From Lachnospiraceae bacterium (GTDB taxonomy: Bacteria; Bacillota; Clostridia; Lachnospirales; Lachnospiraceae), in the NCBI GenBank assembly GCA_019421365.1, contig JAHZFJ010000014.1:1-46951 (forward strand): a stretch of 46,951 bases of DNA. Direction: 5' to 3'. Below the pieces are notes generated by a model, which was given only the letters and a program-made list of their open reading frames with translations, did not search any database and was not told the DNA's origin. The first letter of the stretch is position 1; the number at the start of each line of letters is the position of its first letter. The translations under genes and the position numbers were made by a program. Of this stretch, positions 16,111-24,946 are shown in pieces.

Positions 16111-17382
16111 TTATTGACAAGACGTACAATTACAATCAGAACTTACGCCTTCTTCTTTTCTACGAAGTAAATCAAAATCGTTTAATTCAATTCCAAAATC
16201 AACGTAGATTTGTTGTTTTGGATGTGGACAGCTATCCATCTCTGTACCTTCTGCATCTGTGATACGCTTAACCGTTGCCATTATGTTTTCTCCATTTGGC
16301 TTCATAATTTCAATAGTATCACCAACACTGAATTTATTTCTTTGCTCTAAGCCATACATACCAGCTTCATTCTTGCCTTGAATAATTCCAAGATACGTAT
16401 ATTCTTTTACGTAAGTGTTGCTATCATAGATTTGTGTCTCACTTGTTGTTGGTCCGAAGAAGAATCCTGTGGTGAATTGACGATACGTACATTTCGCAAT
16501 TTCCGCTTTGTAGTAAGGAATGTTTTTACGATATGTTTCTTCACTAATATAATAATCATCAATCGCTTTACGGTACGTTCTTGCTACAGCTGCTACATAA
16601 AGTGCTGTTTTCATACGGCCCTCAACTTTAAGACTATCAATACCTGCTTCAATAATCTCTGGAATATGTTCGATCATACATAAATCCTTAGAGTTGAAGA
16701 TATACGTTCCTCTATCATTTTCAAAGATTGGCATGTATTCACCTGGACGAGTTTCCTCAACGATGTGGTATTTCCAACGACAAGGGTGAGTACATGCTCC
16801 TAAATTAGCATCTCTTCCTGTGAAGTAGTTACTTAACAAACATCTACCTGAGTATGACATGCACATTGCACCATGAATAAATGTTTCTATCTCAAGATCA
16901 TCAGGGATATTCTTACGAATCTCTGCGATTTCGTTTAATGATAATTCTCTTGCAGATACTACCCTCGCTGCACCCATTCTCTTCCAGAATAGATACGTTC
17001 TATAGTTTACGTTATTAGCCTGTGTACTAATATGCAATTCCATATCTGGAATTACTTCTCTTGCAATATCAAATACACCTGGATCTGATATAATTAATGC
17101 ATCCGGTTTAATCTCTTTCATCTCTTCAAAATATTCTGCAACACCTTCTAAGTCACGGTTATGTGCAGTAATATTCGCAGTGATATATACTTTCTTACCA
17201 AATTTGTGTGCGTACTTAACACCTTCAATCATATCTTCCTTCGAGAAGTTTTTTGCCTTCGCACGAAGACCAAACATCTCTCCACCAATATAGACGGCAT
17301 CTGCGCCATAATTTATAGCAACCTTTAAAACTTCCAAGCTACTAGCTGGAATAAGTAATTCTGGTTTCTCTCTTTTGCTCAT
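16111..17382 (-). CDS. U32-family peptidase/RNA-hydroxylation-type protein
   Basis: 423-aa protein of the U32 family, whose members include RlhA (rRNA C5-hydroxycytidine) and TrhP (tRNA hydroxyuridine). LLIPASSLEVLKVAINYGADAVYIGG is the TIM-barrel-like start. The central cysteines in FIHGAMCMSYSGRCLLSNYF and LGACTHPCRWKYH are the likely iron-sulfur ligands of the family, and ...CNCTSCQ is an additional cysteine-rich tail. The C-terminal half is a beta-barrel. It lies downstream of the yrrM-like gene as in Bacillus, where two U32 genes (yrrN, yrrO) stand side by side. Here only one is present. Protease activity is doubtful for this group. Confidence 0.85.
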   Translation of the reverse strand: MSKREKPELLIPASSLEVLKVAINYGADAVYIGGEMFGLRAKAKNFSKEDMIEGVKYAHKFGKKVYITANITAHNRDLEGVAEYFEEMKEIKPDALIISDPGVFDIAREVIPDMELHISTQANNVNYRTYLFWKRMGAARVVSARELSLNEIAEIRKNIPDDLEIETFIHGAMCMSYSGRCLLSNYFTGRDANLGACTHPCRWKYHIVEETRPGEYMPIFENDRGTYIFNSKDLCMIEHIPEIIEAGIDSLKVEGRMKTALYVAAVARTYRKAIDDYYISEETYRKNIPYYKAEIAKCTYRQFTTGFFFGPTTSETQIYDSNTYVKEYTYLGIIQGKNEAGMYGLEQRNKFSVGDTIEIMKPNGENIMATVKRITDAEGTEMDSCPHPKQQIYVDFGIELNDFDLLRRKEEGVSSDCNCTSCQ

Positions 17383-17556
17383 TATTCTACTGTTCTCCTT
17401 TATATAATTTACGAATAATACTTCTTTCTACAATTTTGTTTTAATTTTGTTTTACTTATTAAATCTATTTTCTATATTAAACTGACATTAAACACGAATC
17501 TGTTAGCTTATTCCCCAGATATAAATATAAAATTTTTTATCTCAATTTAATAAATC
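17383..17556. other. Intergenic region before the U32 gene
   Basis: AT-rich sequence next to the large hairpin element (17557-17839). It holds the U32 ribosome binding site (AAAGGAG) and presumably its promoter, but I see no firm hexamers or ORF. Confidence 0.4.
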
Positions 17557-17839
17557 TTGCGAAACTTAGTAAAGTAAATCTGCATACGACTTGCCTTGAA
17601 AACTATACTAAGAAACGATAGCGTAACACCTATAGTACTTCTTAGTGTGAGTTAAACATCTTAGGAAGGCGAGGCATGGACGCCGAGCCAGCCTGAGGCG
17701 AGACAGGATGTCGAGTTGAAGGCGTGTCCGTATTCTTACTCAACTTTCCACTCACACTTAGAAGCACTTAGGTGTGTAGCGTGTTTCGTGTATAGTTTTC
17801 AAGATAAGTCGCATGCTCGATCACCTAAAAGTTTCGCAA
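17557..17839. repeat. About 283-bp long imperfect hairpin element (candidate MITE or structured RNA)
   Basis: The outer arms TTGCGAAACTT (17557-17567) and 17829-17839 pair perfectly. Inside, 17582-17608 pairs with 17790-17816 at 24 of 27 positions, and about 17626-17653 pairs with 17749-17776 with a few mismatches. The apex (about 17665-17730) is clearly GC-richer than its surroundings (GGACGCC pairs with GGCGTGTCC). It has no ORF. It lies between the methyltransferase and U32 genes, which are usually adjacent. It could be a miniature inverted-repeat transposon or an attenuating RNA. Confidence 0.6.
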
Positions 17840-17846
17840 AGTAACT

Positions 17847-18497
17847 CTAGATTCGTGTACTTAATGTAACTCCATCCCCTATTGGCAAAACAATCGTATC
17901 AAATTCCTTCATGTGTGTCAACTCATAAAGGTATTCTCTCATACGGGAATGAATGGTACGATTTCTTCTAGTTACTCCATATCGTGATTGCACTACGTCT
18001 CCATCTTGTAATACATTATCAGATATTAGAATTCCTCCGACAGGAAGCATCTTCATAATATTTGGCAAAAAATTAATATATTGACCTTTTGCAGCATCCA
18101 TAAACATAAAATCAAATGTCTTACCCTCGTCAGCTAACTGCTGCAAGATATCAGCTGCATCGCCTTCAAGCAAAGTAATTTGCTCTTCTCTACCTGCATA
18201 TGCCATATTCTCTCTTGCCTTTTCAATACGTTCAGGCATCTTCTCAATCGTTGTAATATGACAGTTCTTCGGCATATATTCACTCATCAGTATTGAGGAG
18301 AAACCGACAGCTGCACCTACTTCTAATATATTCTCTGGTTTGATAGAACGTAACATAAAACGAAGAAGACTCTGTGTAGGTTTCTTGATAATTGGCACAT
18401 AATCCGCAAGCGCTTGTTTTTCTATCGCATTCAACTTCTCTGTCATCTCCCCCTCTAACGAGAAAATGTATGCTGCAATTCTTTCATCTACTATCAT
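17847..18497 (-). CDS. YrrM-type SAM-dependent O-methyltransferase
   Basis: 216-aa O-methyltransferase 3-type protein; YrrM-type members of this family include TrmR, the tRNA 5-hydroxyuridine methyltransferase. The SAM-binding motif is ILEVGAAVGFSSILM, with TTIEKMPERIEKARENM and FDFMFMDAAKGQYINF (metal-site aspartate) after it. Start 18497 is chosen because AAGGAG lies 9 nt upstream and MIVDERIAAYIFSLEG is the usual family N-terminus. A longer reading from 18572 would add 25 residues read from a repeat hairpin. It adjoins the U32 gene, fitting hydroxylation followed by methylation of wobble uridine. Confidence 0.85.
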   Translation of the reverse strand: MIVDERIAAYIFSLEGEMTEKLNAIEKQALADYVPIIKKPTQSLLRFMLRSIKPENILEVGAAVGFSSILMSEYMPKNCHITTIEKMPERIEKARENMAYAGREEQITLLEGDAADILQQLADEGKTFDFMFMDAAKGQYINFLPNIMKMLPVGGILISDNVLQDGDVVQSRYGVTRRNRTIHSRMREYLYELTHMKEFDTIVLPIGDGVTLSTRI

Positions 18498-18522
18498 GAG
18501 ACTGTACTCCTTATCTATTTGA

Positions 18523-18579
18523 ATTAGGGTGTCAAAAGCTCTCCAATAACTTGGCTTTATTAATTTGCACATCCCTAAT
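18523..18579. repeat. Dispersed hairpin repeat, copy 1
   Basis: ATTAGGGTGTCAAA pairs with TTTGCACATCCCTAAT (18523-18579), with CCAA/TTGG inside. About 50 bp are about 75% alike to copy 2 at 28195-28245 (shared GGGTGTCAAA end, then CAAAAGC, ACTTG and AATTTGCACAT). It lies just upstream of the methyltransferase ribosome binding site. Confidence 0.5.
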
Positions 18580-18648
18580 CATATTTGTCTACAATACAAA
18601 GGAGTTATTGCAGATATTAAACCCGCAACAACCCCTTTGATATCCATC

Positions 18649-19107
18649 TTAGTTTGTATTCTTCTTGTCTGTACCCGAACTGGACTTTTCTTCTTGACCC
18701 TCATCATTGTCTAGGCTATTCTTATAATTGGATATAACATCTAATATCTCACCATAAGTCATTGATGCATTCACCACATATTTGCCTGTCTTGATATTGG
18801 ATTGAAACAGTTTTGCTCGTAGATAGAACGAATACTTATTGTCAATTACGCGATTCATCTCTAATTTGCTCGCGATACTCATTGTTGATTCACCTTTTTT
18901 TATTGTGATGGTAACATCTTTCACTGTTTCTCCTGCTTCTGCAGCTGCGACCTCTCCAAACACTTCATAAGCAAAATCATACGCCACCCCACTAAACTTA
19001 GCTATAAGCATAACTACAATTACATAGAAAAGTATATTTAATAGTACATGTATTACAAAGCTTGATATTCCAAGTATTAGTTTCGATGTCTGTGATCTTG
19101 ACTCCAT
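18649..19107 (-). CDS. Short MltG-like membrane protein lacking the catalytic domain
   Basis: 152-aa protein with one N-terminal membrane segment (about 10-35) and an outside LysM-like stretch (TITIKKGESTMSIASKLE, then IKTGKYVVNASMTYGEILDVI) as in the N-terminal region of the endolytic transglycosylase MltG. The catalytic YceG domain is missing; the protein ends in a charged tail. It occupies the place of yrrL (mltG) before the O-methyltransferase, as in Bacillus. It may be a regulator of wall synthesis or a shortened relative, and probably is not itself a transglycosylase. Confidence 0.65.
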   Translation of the reverse strand: MESRSQTSKLILGISSFVIHVLLNILFYVIVVMLIAKFSGVAYDFAYEVFGEVAAAEAGETVKDVTITIKKGESTMSIASKLEMNRVIDNKYSFYLRAKLFQSNIKTGKYVVNASMTYGEILDVISNYKNSLDNDEGQEEKSSSGTDKKNTN

Positions 19108-19129
19108 TGGTGAACCCCCCTTTACCGTT

Positions 19130-19465
19130 TTATATGAAATCTACATTCAATTCAATATTATCCCATATATAATGATTAATATATCTTAATGTCGCATTGA
19201 CTCTTTGTTCTACAATTAAGAACTCTTGAACACTAGGTAGCATGAGGATATCTTTATACTCTTCTCTAAGAGCTTTGCATATACCAAGAGAACTATCATC
19301 TTTTGCAAGTTGTATATCAAAACTTCTCATTCGAAATTCATTCAGGCGAGTTACTAACTTCGCATTTTCCTCAATTTCCCCGTATAGACGCTGATATTGA
19401 TTATATTCATTACTTTGCTTGATTGAATCAACCAAGTTTTTCATCTGAATTTCTATATCATTCAT
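19130..19465 (-). CDS. YlbF/YmcA-family protein
   Basis: 111-aa helical protein (residues about 5-105) of the YlbF/YmcA family (DUF964), whose Bacillus members form the Y-complex with YaaT, which acts on RNase Y, and influence competence, sporulation and biofilm. The stretch LVDSIKQSNEYNQYQRLYGEIEEN and the EYKDILMLPSVQEFLIVEQRVN segment are the family pattern. It begins 23 bp after the RNase J gene and 22 bp before the MltG-like gene, so the three are likely one operon. That position supports a link to RNA turnover. Confidence 0.75.
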   Translation of the reverse strand: MNDIEIQMKNLVDSIKQSNEYNQYQRLYGEIEENAKLVTRLNEFRMRSFDIQLAKDDSSLGICKALREEYKDILMLPSVQEFLIVEQRVNATLRYINHYIWDNIELNVDFI

Positions 19466-19488
19466 TAATAATCGTCCTTATTTTGTCC

Positions 19489-21159
19489 TTATACTTCCAT
19501 TATGATTGGTAAAATCATTGGATTTCTCTTCGTTTTCTTCCATAGATAATCACTTAGAGAATCCTTTATTTCCATCTTAATCTTACCCCAATCAGTTACG
19601 TTACGGCCAATACATTTATCTAATGCATTATTTACTACTTCTCTTGCATCATCCATAAGTGTTTCTGACTCTCTTACATAAACGAAACCACGTGATACGA
19701 TATCTGGGCCTGAAAGTATTTGATTGCTGTATTTTTCTAATGTTACAACTACTATTAAAAGACCGTTTTCTGATAGATGTTGGCGATCACGAAGAACAAT
19801 GTTACCAACATCACCAACGCCAAGACCATCTACTAAGATACCTTGTGCTGGTACTTTACCAACTACAGCTGCCTTTTCATCAGAAACTTCAAGCACATCA
19901 CCAGTTGATAATATACGGATATTATCTTTTGGTATACCAAGGCTTTCTGCGATTTCAGCATGTTTCATAAGGTGTCGATATTCACCATGCACTGGAATAG
20001 AATATTTTGGTTTTGTAAGTGCATAGATTAACTTAATTTCTTCCTGGCAGGCATGTCCAGATACATGTGTATCTTGGAATACTACTTTAGCACCTTTCAT
20101 AGATAATTCATTAATTACCTTAGAAACTGGTTTTTCATTTCCAGGTATTGGTGTTGAACTAAAGATTACAGTATCACCAGGTTTAATTGTAACTTTCTTG
20201 TGAATTGATGCTGCCATTCTTGATAATGCAGCCATGGCCTCTCCTTGGCTACCAGTTGTAATTAATACAAGTTGTTCATCTGAATAGTTTTTCATCTGCT
20301 CGATATCAATTAAAACATTATCAGGCATATTAATATATCCAAGTTCTGAAGCTGTCGATATAATGTTAACCATACTACGACCTTCAATTACAACCTTACG
20401 ATTGTGTTTAACCGCAGAATTGATTACCTGTTGTACACGGTCTACATTAGACGCGAAAGTTGCTACAATAATACGATGTTTCGTATTCTCTGCAAATATA
20501 TTATCAAATGTCTTACCTACCGTACGCTCTGACATGGTATAACCAGGTCTCTCTACATTCGTACTATCACACATAAGTGCAAGCACGCCCTTCTTACCAA
20601 TTTCAGCGAATCTTTGTAAATCAATAACACCTCCAAATACTGGTGTATAATCTACTTTAAAGTCACCTGTGTGAACAATTATTCCTGCTGGTGAATAGAT
20701 TGCAAGCGCTGCTGCATCTGCAATACTATGATTTGTACGAATGAATTCAATACGGAAACAACCAAGATTAATAGATTGTCCATATTTAATAACTTTACGT
20801 TTTGTAGTCTTTAATAAGTTATGTTCTTTTAACTTATTCTCAATGATTCCAATTGTAAGTTTTGTTGCATAGATTGGAACATTGATATTCTTTAGAACAT
20901 ATGGTAATGCACCAATATGGTCTTCATGGGCATGTGTAATTACAAACCCTTTTACCTTATCTATATTATTCATTAGATATGTTACATCTGGTATAACTAA
21001 ATCAATACCTAACATATCATCTTCTGGGAATGAAAGACCACAATCAACTACTATGATACTGTCTTCATATTCAAACGCTGTAATGTTCATTCCTATTTGC
21101 TCTAGTCCACCTAGAGGAATGATCTTTACTCCCTTTCCATTTGTTTCTTTTGCTTTCAA
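19489..21159 (-). CDS. rnj: Ribonuclease J
   Basis: 556-aa metallo-beta-lactamase/beta-CASP nuclease that processes and decays RNA by 5'-3' exo- and endonuclease activity. The metal motif THAHEDHIGALPYVL (about 75-90), HTGDFKVD, and beta-CASP segments such as TTGSQGEAMAALSRMA and HVSGHACQEEI are seen. Length is the normal 550-560. The start is TTG at 21159 with GGAGGTG upstream. RNase J is usually essential or important in Firmicutes. It leads an operon with ylbF-like and the MltG-like gene. RnjA or RnjB type cannot be told. Confidence 0.93.
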   Translation of the reverse strand: MKAKETNGKGVKIIPLGGLEQIGMNITAFEYEDSIIVVDCGLSFPEDDMLGIDLVIPDVTYLMNNIDKVKGFVITHAHEDHIGALPYVLKNINVPIYATKLTIGIIENKLKEHNLLKTTKRKVIKYGQSINLGCFRIEFIRTNHSIADAAALAIYSPAGIIVHTGDFKVDYTPVFGGVIDLQRFAEIGKKGVLALMCDSTNVERPGYTMSERTVGKTFDNIFAENTKHRIIVATFASNVDRVQQVINSAVKHNRKVVIEGRSMVNIISTASELGYINMPDNVLIDIEQMKNYSDEQLVLITTGSQGEAMAALSRMAASIHKKVTIKPGDTVIFSSTPIPGNEKPVSKVINELSMKGAKVVFQDTHVSGHACQEEIKLIYALTKPKYSIPVHGEYRHLMKHAEIAESLGIPKDNIRILSTGDVLEVSDEKAAVVGKVPAQGILVDGLGVGDVGNIVLRDRQHLSENGLLIVVVTLEKYSNQILSGPDIVSRGFVYVRESETLMDDAREVVNNALDKCIGRNVTDWGKIKMEIKDSLSDYLWKKTKRNPMILPIIMEV

Positions 21160-21291
21160 AAAATAGCACCTCCAATGATTTTTTTATTCTATATTTCGAT
21201 CATTGTTAATATACAGTTGTACTGCCTGCAATCGTCATTTGGAGTGCTTCTCTACATATTCACTTTATTTTTCGTAACTATTCAGTAAAGC

Positions 21292-21759
21292 TCAATCTGA
21301 GCTATCCTTTTTTTCACGTTGGCACTTAGTACAATAACCAAACAGTTTTACCTCATGGTCTACTACACGAAAACCCTTCGATTCATATATTCTTTGTTCT
21401 AGCGTTTCAAGCAAATCATCTTCAAAAGAAAATACATTTCCACAATTATGACAAATTAAATGGTGATGATGGTGTTCAAAATTTTCTTTTCCTAACTTTC
21501 CTATCTCATAGCGTACATATCCATCATCTAAGTTCAATTTATCAATTAAATGCAACTCAGATAATAGTTGAATCGTACGATATACTGTAGCTAGTCCGAT
21601 TTCAGGAAATCTTTCTTTGACACAATCATATATTTCTTCTGCAGTTAAATGCTCATCTGGCCTACTATCCAAAACTTCTAAAATCGCAATTCTTTGTGTC
21701 GTAACTTTTAATCCGTTTTCTTTTAATATTTCTTTAAAACGCGTTTGGTTATCAGACAT
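21292..21759 (-). CDS. fur: Fur-family metalloregulator
   Basis: 155-aa metal-responsive repressor. The N-terminal winged helix has ENGLKVTTQRIAILEVL and IGLATVYRTIQLLSE. The C-terminal metal sites are HHHHHLICHNCG and FGYCTKCQ, giving two CxxC pairs for structural zinc. Fur, Zur and PerR cannot be separated surely. Start 21759 is preferred because GGGAGG lies 5 nt away, against 2 nt for the ATG at 21762. The gene lies between DUF1292 and RNase J as a single unit. Confidence 0.85.
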   Translation of the reverse strand: MSDNQTRFKEILKENGLKVTTQRIAILEVLDSRPDEHLTAEEIYDCVKERFPEIGLATVYRTIQLLSELHLIDKLNLDDGYVRYEIGKLGKENFEHHHHHLICHNCGNVFSFEDDLLETLEQRIYESKGFRVVDHEVKLFGYCTKCQREKKDSSD

Positions 21760-22056
21760 CATGGCCTCCCTGCCTGTTATTACAGGTATAATAAAGTAAG
21801 TGAACTGTAGCCATTAGCTACGTTACACCTATAGAGATACTCCCTATTAACAAAATGCATAATATTCCAATGATTATATATACACTTAAGTTTTGCTTTA
21901 TTGTTTATTTTTGCATCGTATAATGCAACGGCTTAATTTTGCCTTTTCTATATCTAAACATCGCACAAAGCGATTTGTATCTTTCTCTCTTACTCACTTA
22001 CAAATAATGGAGTGTAAACAATTCTCATTCACACTTTATCTCAAAATCACTAATTA

Positions 22057-22332
22057 TTATTTCTCTAATTCAATATCTGTATCATCAAGCATCTCTATAA
22101 ACACTTTTGAAATCGCTTGTAATTCGTTATCATCTTCCACAACATCATAAAGAATTTCTTCTGCTTCATTTGCTGATTCTTTTAATATCAATGCATTCGC
22201 TTCTTCATCTTCAATCGAATCTGCAACTAAAATATAATTCACACCATTGATCATTGTTTGTTCTAGTACATAAAATTCTATCTTTTCGTTATCTTGCGTA
22301 GTAAACACAATCTTTTCCTGCTTATCTTCCAT
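22057..22332 (-). CDS. DUF1292 protein (YrzB-like)
   Basis: 91-aa acidic small protein of the DUF1292 family (Bacillus YrzB). KIVFTTQDNEKIEFYVLEQTMINGVNYILVADSIEDEEA is the family pattern of short antiparallel strands. Its function is unknown. It follows ruvX by 3 bp, which is conserved in the Bacillus yrzL-yrrK-yrzB order, and may be translated with it. The about 290-bp stretch beyond its stop has no gene. Confidence 0.75.
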   Translation of the reverse strand: MEDKQEKIVFTTQDNEKIEFYVLEQTMINGVNYILVADSIEDEEANALILKESANEAEEILYDVVEDDNELQAISKVFIEMLDDTDIELEK

Positions 22333-22335
22333 GAT

Positions 22336-22803
22336 CTATTCTCCTTTGCTCATCAACTCATCAGTTTGTATACCATTTCGTTCCATTGCTAATTTATCTA
22401 GGTACCCTTGTAATATGAAAACTGCAGCTACTTTATCTACAACTTTAGCACGATTTTCTCTACGTACATCGCCTTCTATAAGTGCTTGATGTGCTGCAAC
22501 TGTGGTTAGTCTTTCATCCCATAATACTACTTCTAATCCTGTACGTCTTCGTAACATCTCAGCAAATTCTTCTGATTTCTCTGCACGCTCACCTATAGTA
22601 TTGTTCATATTCTTAGGATATCCAAGAACTATACATTCTACTTCATATTCTTTGGCTAATTCCTCAATTCTAGCAAGTGTCTGTCTTAACTTATCAGGTT
22701 GTTTTCTTCTAATTACCTCAATTCCCTGTGCAGTTAATAAAAGTGCATCACTAATTGCTACACCAACTGTAACTGAGCCATAATCCAGCCCCATTATTCT
22801 CAT
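22336..22803 (-). CDS. ruvX: Holliday junction resolvase-like RuvX (YqgF)
   Basis: 155-aa RNase H-fold protein, YqgF/RuvX family, implicated in 16S rRNA 5' end maturation and junction resolution. MRIMGLDYGSVTVGVAISD carries the first catalytic aspartate, VLGYPKNMN the second strand region, and VVLWDERLTT and VDKVAAVFILQGYLD the rest. Start 22803 is chosen because GGAG lies 7 nt upstream; a longer reading from 22866 has none and adds 21 unrelated residues. It lies between ireB and DUF1292. Confidence 0.88.
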   Translation of the reverse strand: MRIMGLDYGSVTVGVAISDALLLTAQGIEVIRRKQPDKLRQTLARIEELAKEYEVECIVLGYPKNMNNTIGERAEKSEEFAEMLRRRTGLEVVLWDERLTTVAAHQALIEGDVRRENRAKVVDKVAAVFILQGYLDKLAMERNGIQTDELMSKGE

Positions 22804-22991
22804 AAAATCTCCAATCCGTAAATATAATATTCTGATTAGTATACTCACATGTTCATCTTTAGACAAAATATGCTGAATATTTTATCAATCCGTAAGGCAT
22901 AAAAAGCAGGCGTAGCATCGCTACCTTGACAGACAAGAACTAAGTAGACGGCAGTATCATTTGTTAATTATGAATGTGTCAGTAGACTTAG

Positions 22992-23030
22992 TTTCCATTA
23001 TGTGTAACATAATGTAACACATAATGGAAA
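22992..23030. repeat. 14-bp hairpin between ireB and ruvX
   Basis: TTTCCATTATGTGT (22992-23005) pairs with ACACATAATGGAAA (23017-23030) around 11 nt. It lies 20 bp after the ireB stop. A weaker AACTAAGT/ACTTAGTT pairing flanks it at about 22930-22990. It may be an attenuator or terminator, as ireB and ruvX are often cotranscribed. Confidence 0.5.
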
Positions 23031-23049
23031 ACCACATCTAGAATAATTC

Positions 23050-23313
23050 TTATTTTGTTAGTCTCGTATTAATATAATTTTCCAAAAGTTCTTCTAAGAT
23101 TTCATCACGTTCAACTTTCATGATTAAACTTCTTGCACCTTTGTGGCTTGTAATATAAGTAGGATCCCCGGACATAATATAACCAACGATTTGATTTACT
23201 GGATTATAACCTTTTTCTGTTAATGCAGTAAATATCGTGGCAATCACTTCACTTACCTGAATCTCTGGTTCCTTCTGTACTTTAAAATATTGAGTATTAC
23301 TAATGTCTTGCAT
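23050..23313 (-). CDS. IreB-family regulatory phosphoprotein (DUF965)
   Basis: 87-aa protein of the IreB family (Bacillus YrzL). In Enterococcus it is phosphorylated by the Ser/Thr kinase IreK and lowers cephalosporin tolerance. FTALTEKGYNPVNQIVGYIMSGDPTYITSHKGARSLI is the highly conserved core, covering residues about 27-65. The tail MKVERDEILEELLENYI is also standard. The start is ATG after GGGAACG. It precedes ruvX. Confidence 0.88.
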   Translation of the reverse strand: MQDISNTQYFKVQKEPEIQVSEVIATIFTALTEKGYNPVNQIVGYIMSGDPTYITSHKGARSLIMKVERDEILEELLENYINTRLTK

Positions 23314-23489
23314 TTTATCACGTTCCCTTTTCTAGCAATTTGCTACTTATTGCTTTGTCTTTATTCTCCGTTATAATTATATTAATATATCCGAGCTAAA
23401 AATTCAATGTATTATTTTTAATAATTGATGAGATACATGTTTTTTTAACTTATTATCATCATATTTATCTATAATTTTAGAGAAACGAC

Positions 23490-24866
23490 TTAGTTATAAC
23501 AAGCGTAAAGAACGTCATCGGTAACAAAATCACTAATTGTTACTGAAACTATTTTGTTAATTAATGTCTCATCACCTTCAACAGCGACTTTAACATATCT
23601 TCCCGTATGACCTACTACATAAGATTTATCCTTAATTGTTACAACTTCTTCGAACAAAACAGTATCTTCTTCACCAATAAACGATTGGTAATAGGAATGA
23701 CTATTCGCTTTATCAAGTGCTATTAAAGTTTCACTACGCTTATGTTTAATACTTTCGTCAACCTGATTTTCCATTGAGGAAGCTCTTGTTCCCTGTCTCT
23801 TTGAATATTTGAAAATATGTGTTTGAGCAAATTTTACTTTTTTAAGGAATTCCCTAGTAATTTCGAATTCTTCCTCTGTCTCACCTGGAAAACCTACGAT
23901 AACATCTGTTGTTATGGCCGGTTTATCAAAATGCTCTCGTAATAATTCACATTTTTCATAATACATAGTTGTGTCATATTTACGATTCATTCGCTTTAAT
24001 GTTGCATCACAACCGCTTTGGAGTGATAGATGAAAATGAGGACAGAATTTTTTGTTCTTACTTAAAGTCTTAACAAATTCATCCGTGATTATTCTAGGCT
24101 CTAATGAACCAAGTCGAATACGCTCTAATCCTTCTACCTCACTAATCTCTGTAATTACTTGTAATAATGGTGTTTTCTGTGCTTGATTAATAGCTTGATC
24201 GTATTCTTCCGCTGAATTGCTATCCATTCCAAAAGAAGATAGATGAATCCCTGTTAATACAATTTCCTTATATCCTTTTTCTACCAGTCGATGTACTTCA
24301 GCTAGGATATCTTCTTTTTTTCTACTTCGTATTCTTCCCCTTGTGTAAGGAATAATACAGTATGAACAAAATTGATTGCATCCATCCTGTATCTTCATAT
24401 AAGCTCTAGTTTTTTCTGAAAGAGAACCAATAGCTAATTCTTCATACTCGGTATCATCTGCGATATCAATAACTGCTTCGTTACATGTATTATTATCTAG
24501 ATATGCCTCTACCAAAGATACAATTTGTTTCTTTTGGTTGTTACCAACAACAAGATCGATTGCCTCATCTTGTTCAAGTGCCTCTTTTGCTGCCTGCACA
24601 TAACAGCCAACCGCAACTACTACTGCATTCTCATTGTTTTTCTTTGCCTTGTGTAACATCTGTCTCGATTTTCGATCTGCTATATTCGTTACTGTGCAAG
24701 TATTTACCACATATATATCTGCTTGGTCACTGAATTCAACCACCGAATAAGAGGCATCCTTGAATAATTGTTCCATTGCTTCGGTCTCATATGAATTCAC
24801 TTTGCACCCTAATGTTAAGAACGCAACTTTCTTAACATTAGTATCCTGATTTGTTTGATTACTCAT
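23490..24866 (-). CDS. mtaB: tRNA t6A37 methylthiotransferase MtaB
   Basis: 458-aa radical-SAM enzyme that adds a methylthio group to N6-threonylcarbamoyladenosine at tRNA position 37. The N-terminal UPF0004 domain starts VAFLTLGCKVNSYETEAM; the radical-SAM cluster cysteines are in QDGCNQFCSYCIIPYTRG (CxxxCxxC). A TRAM-like domain (about 385-455) is at the end. TLGCKVN and the lengths favour MtaB over MiaB or RimO. The start 24866 follows GGAGAGGAATTGAA. In Bacillus, mtaB (yqeV) follows rsmE; here nifS, thiI and the HPr-like gene intervene. Confidence 0.88.
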   Translation of the reverse strand: MSNQTNQDTNVKKVAFLTLGCKVNSYETEAMEQLFKDASYSVVEFSDQADIYVVNTCTVTNIADRKSRQMLHKAKKNNENAVVVAVGCYVQAAKEALEQDEAIDLVVGNNQKKQIVSLVEAYLDNNTCNEAVIDIADDTEYEELAIGSLSEKTRAYMKIQDGCNQFCSYCIIPYTRGRIRSRKKEDILAEVHRLVEKGYKEIVLTGIHLSSFGMDSNSAEEYDQAINQAQKTPLLQVITEISEVEGLERIRLGSLEPRIITDEFVKTLSKNKKFCPHFHLSLQSGCDATLKRMNRKYDTTMYYEKCELLREHFDKPAITTDVIVGFPGETEEEFEITREFLKKVKFAQTHIFKYSKRQGTRASSMENQVDESIKHKRSETLIALDKANSHSYYQSFIGEEDTVLFEEVVTIKDKSYVVGHTGRYVKVAVEGDETLINKIVSVTISDFVTDDVLYACYN

Positions 24867-24946
24867 TTCAATTCCTCTCCATAAAATGGACAAACTTTTT
24901 GACGTTTCTTACGTTTGTCAGGGTCTTTTTTTATCTATATTGCATA

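Noticed and set aside
17557..17839. tRNA or rRNA gene
   Set aside because: No cloverleaf, no TTC-like T arm or conserved rRNA motif; the structure is a single long hairpin.
18498..18572. 25-residue N-terminal extension of the O-methyltransferase
   Set aside because: It is encoded by the repeat hairpin; a better ribosome binding site and the family N-terminus lie at 18497.
21795..21845. Short similarity (TACACCTATAG) to the inner arm of the 283-bp hairpin element
   Set aside because: Only about 11 bases match; this is too short to call a second copy.
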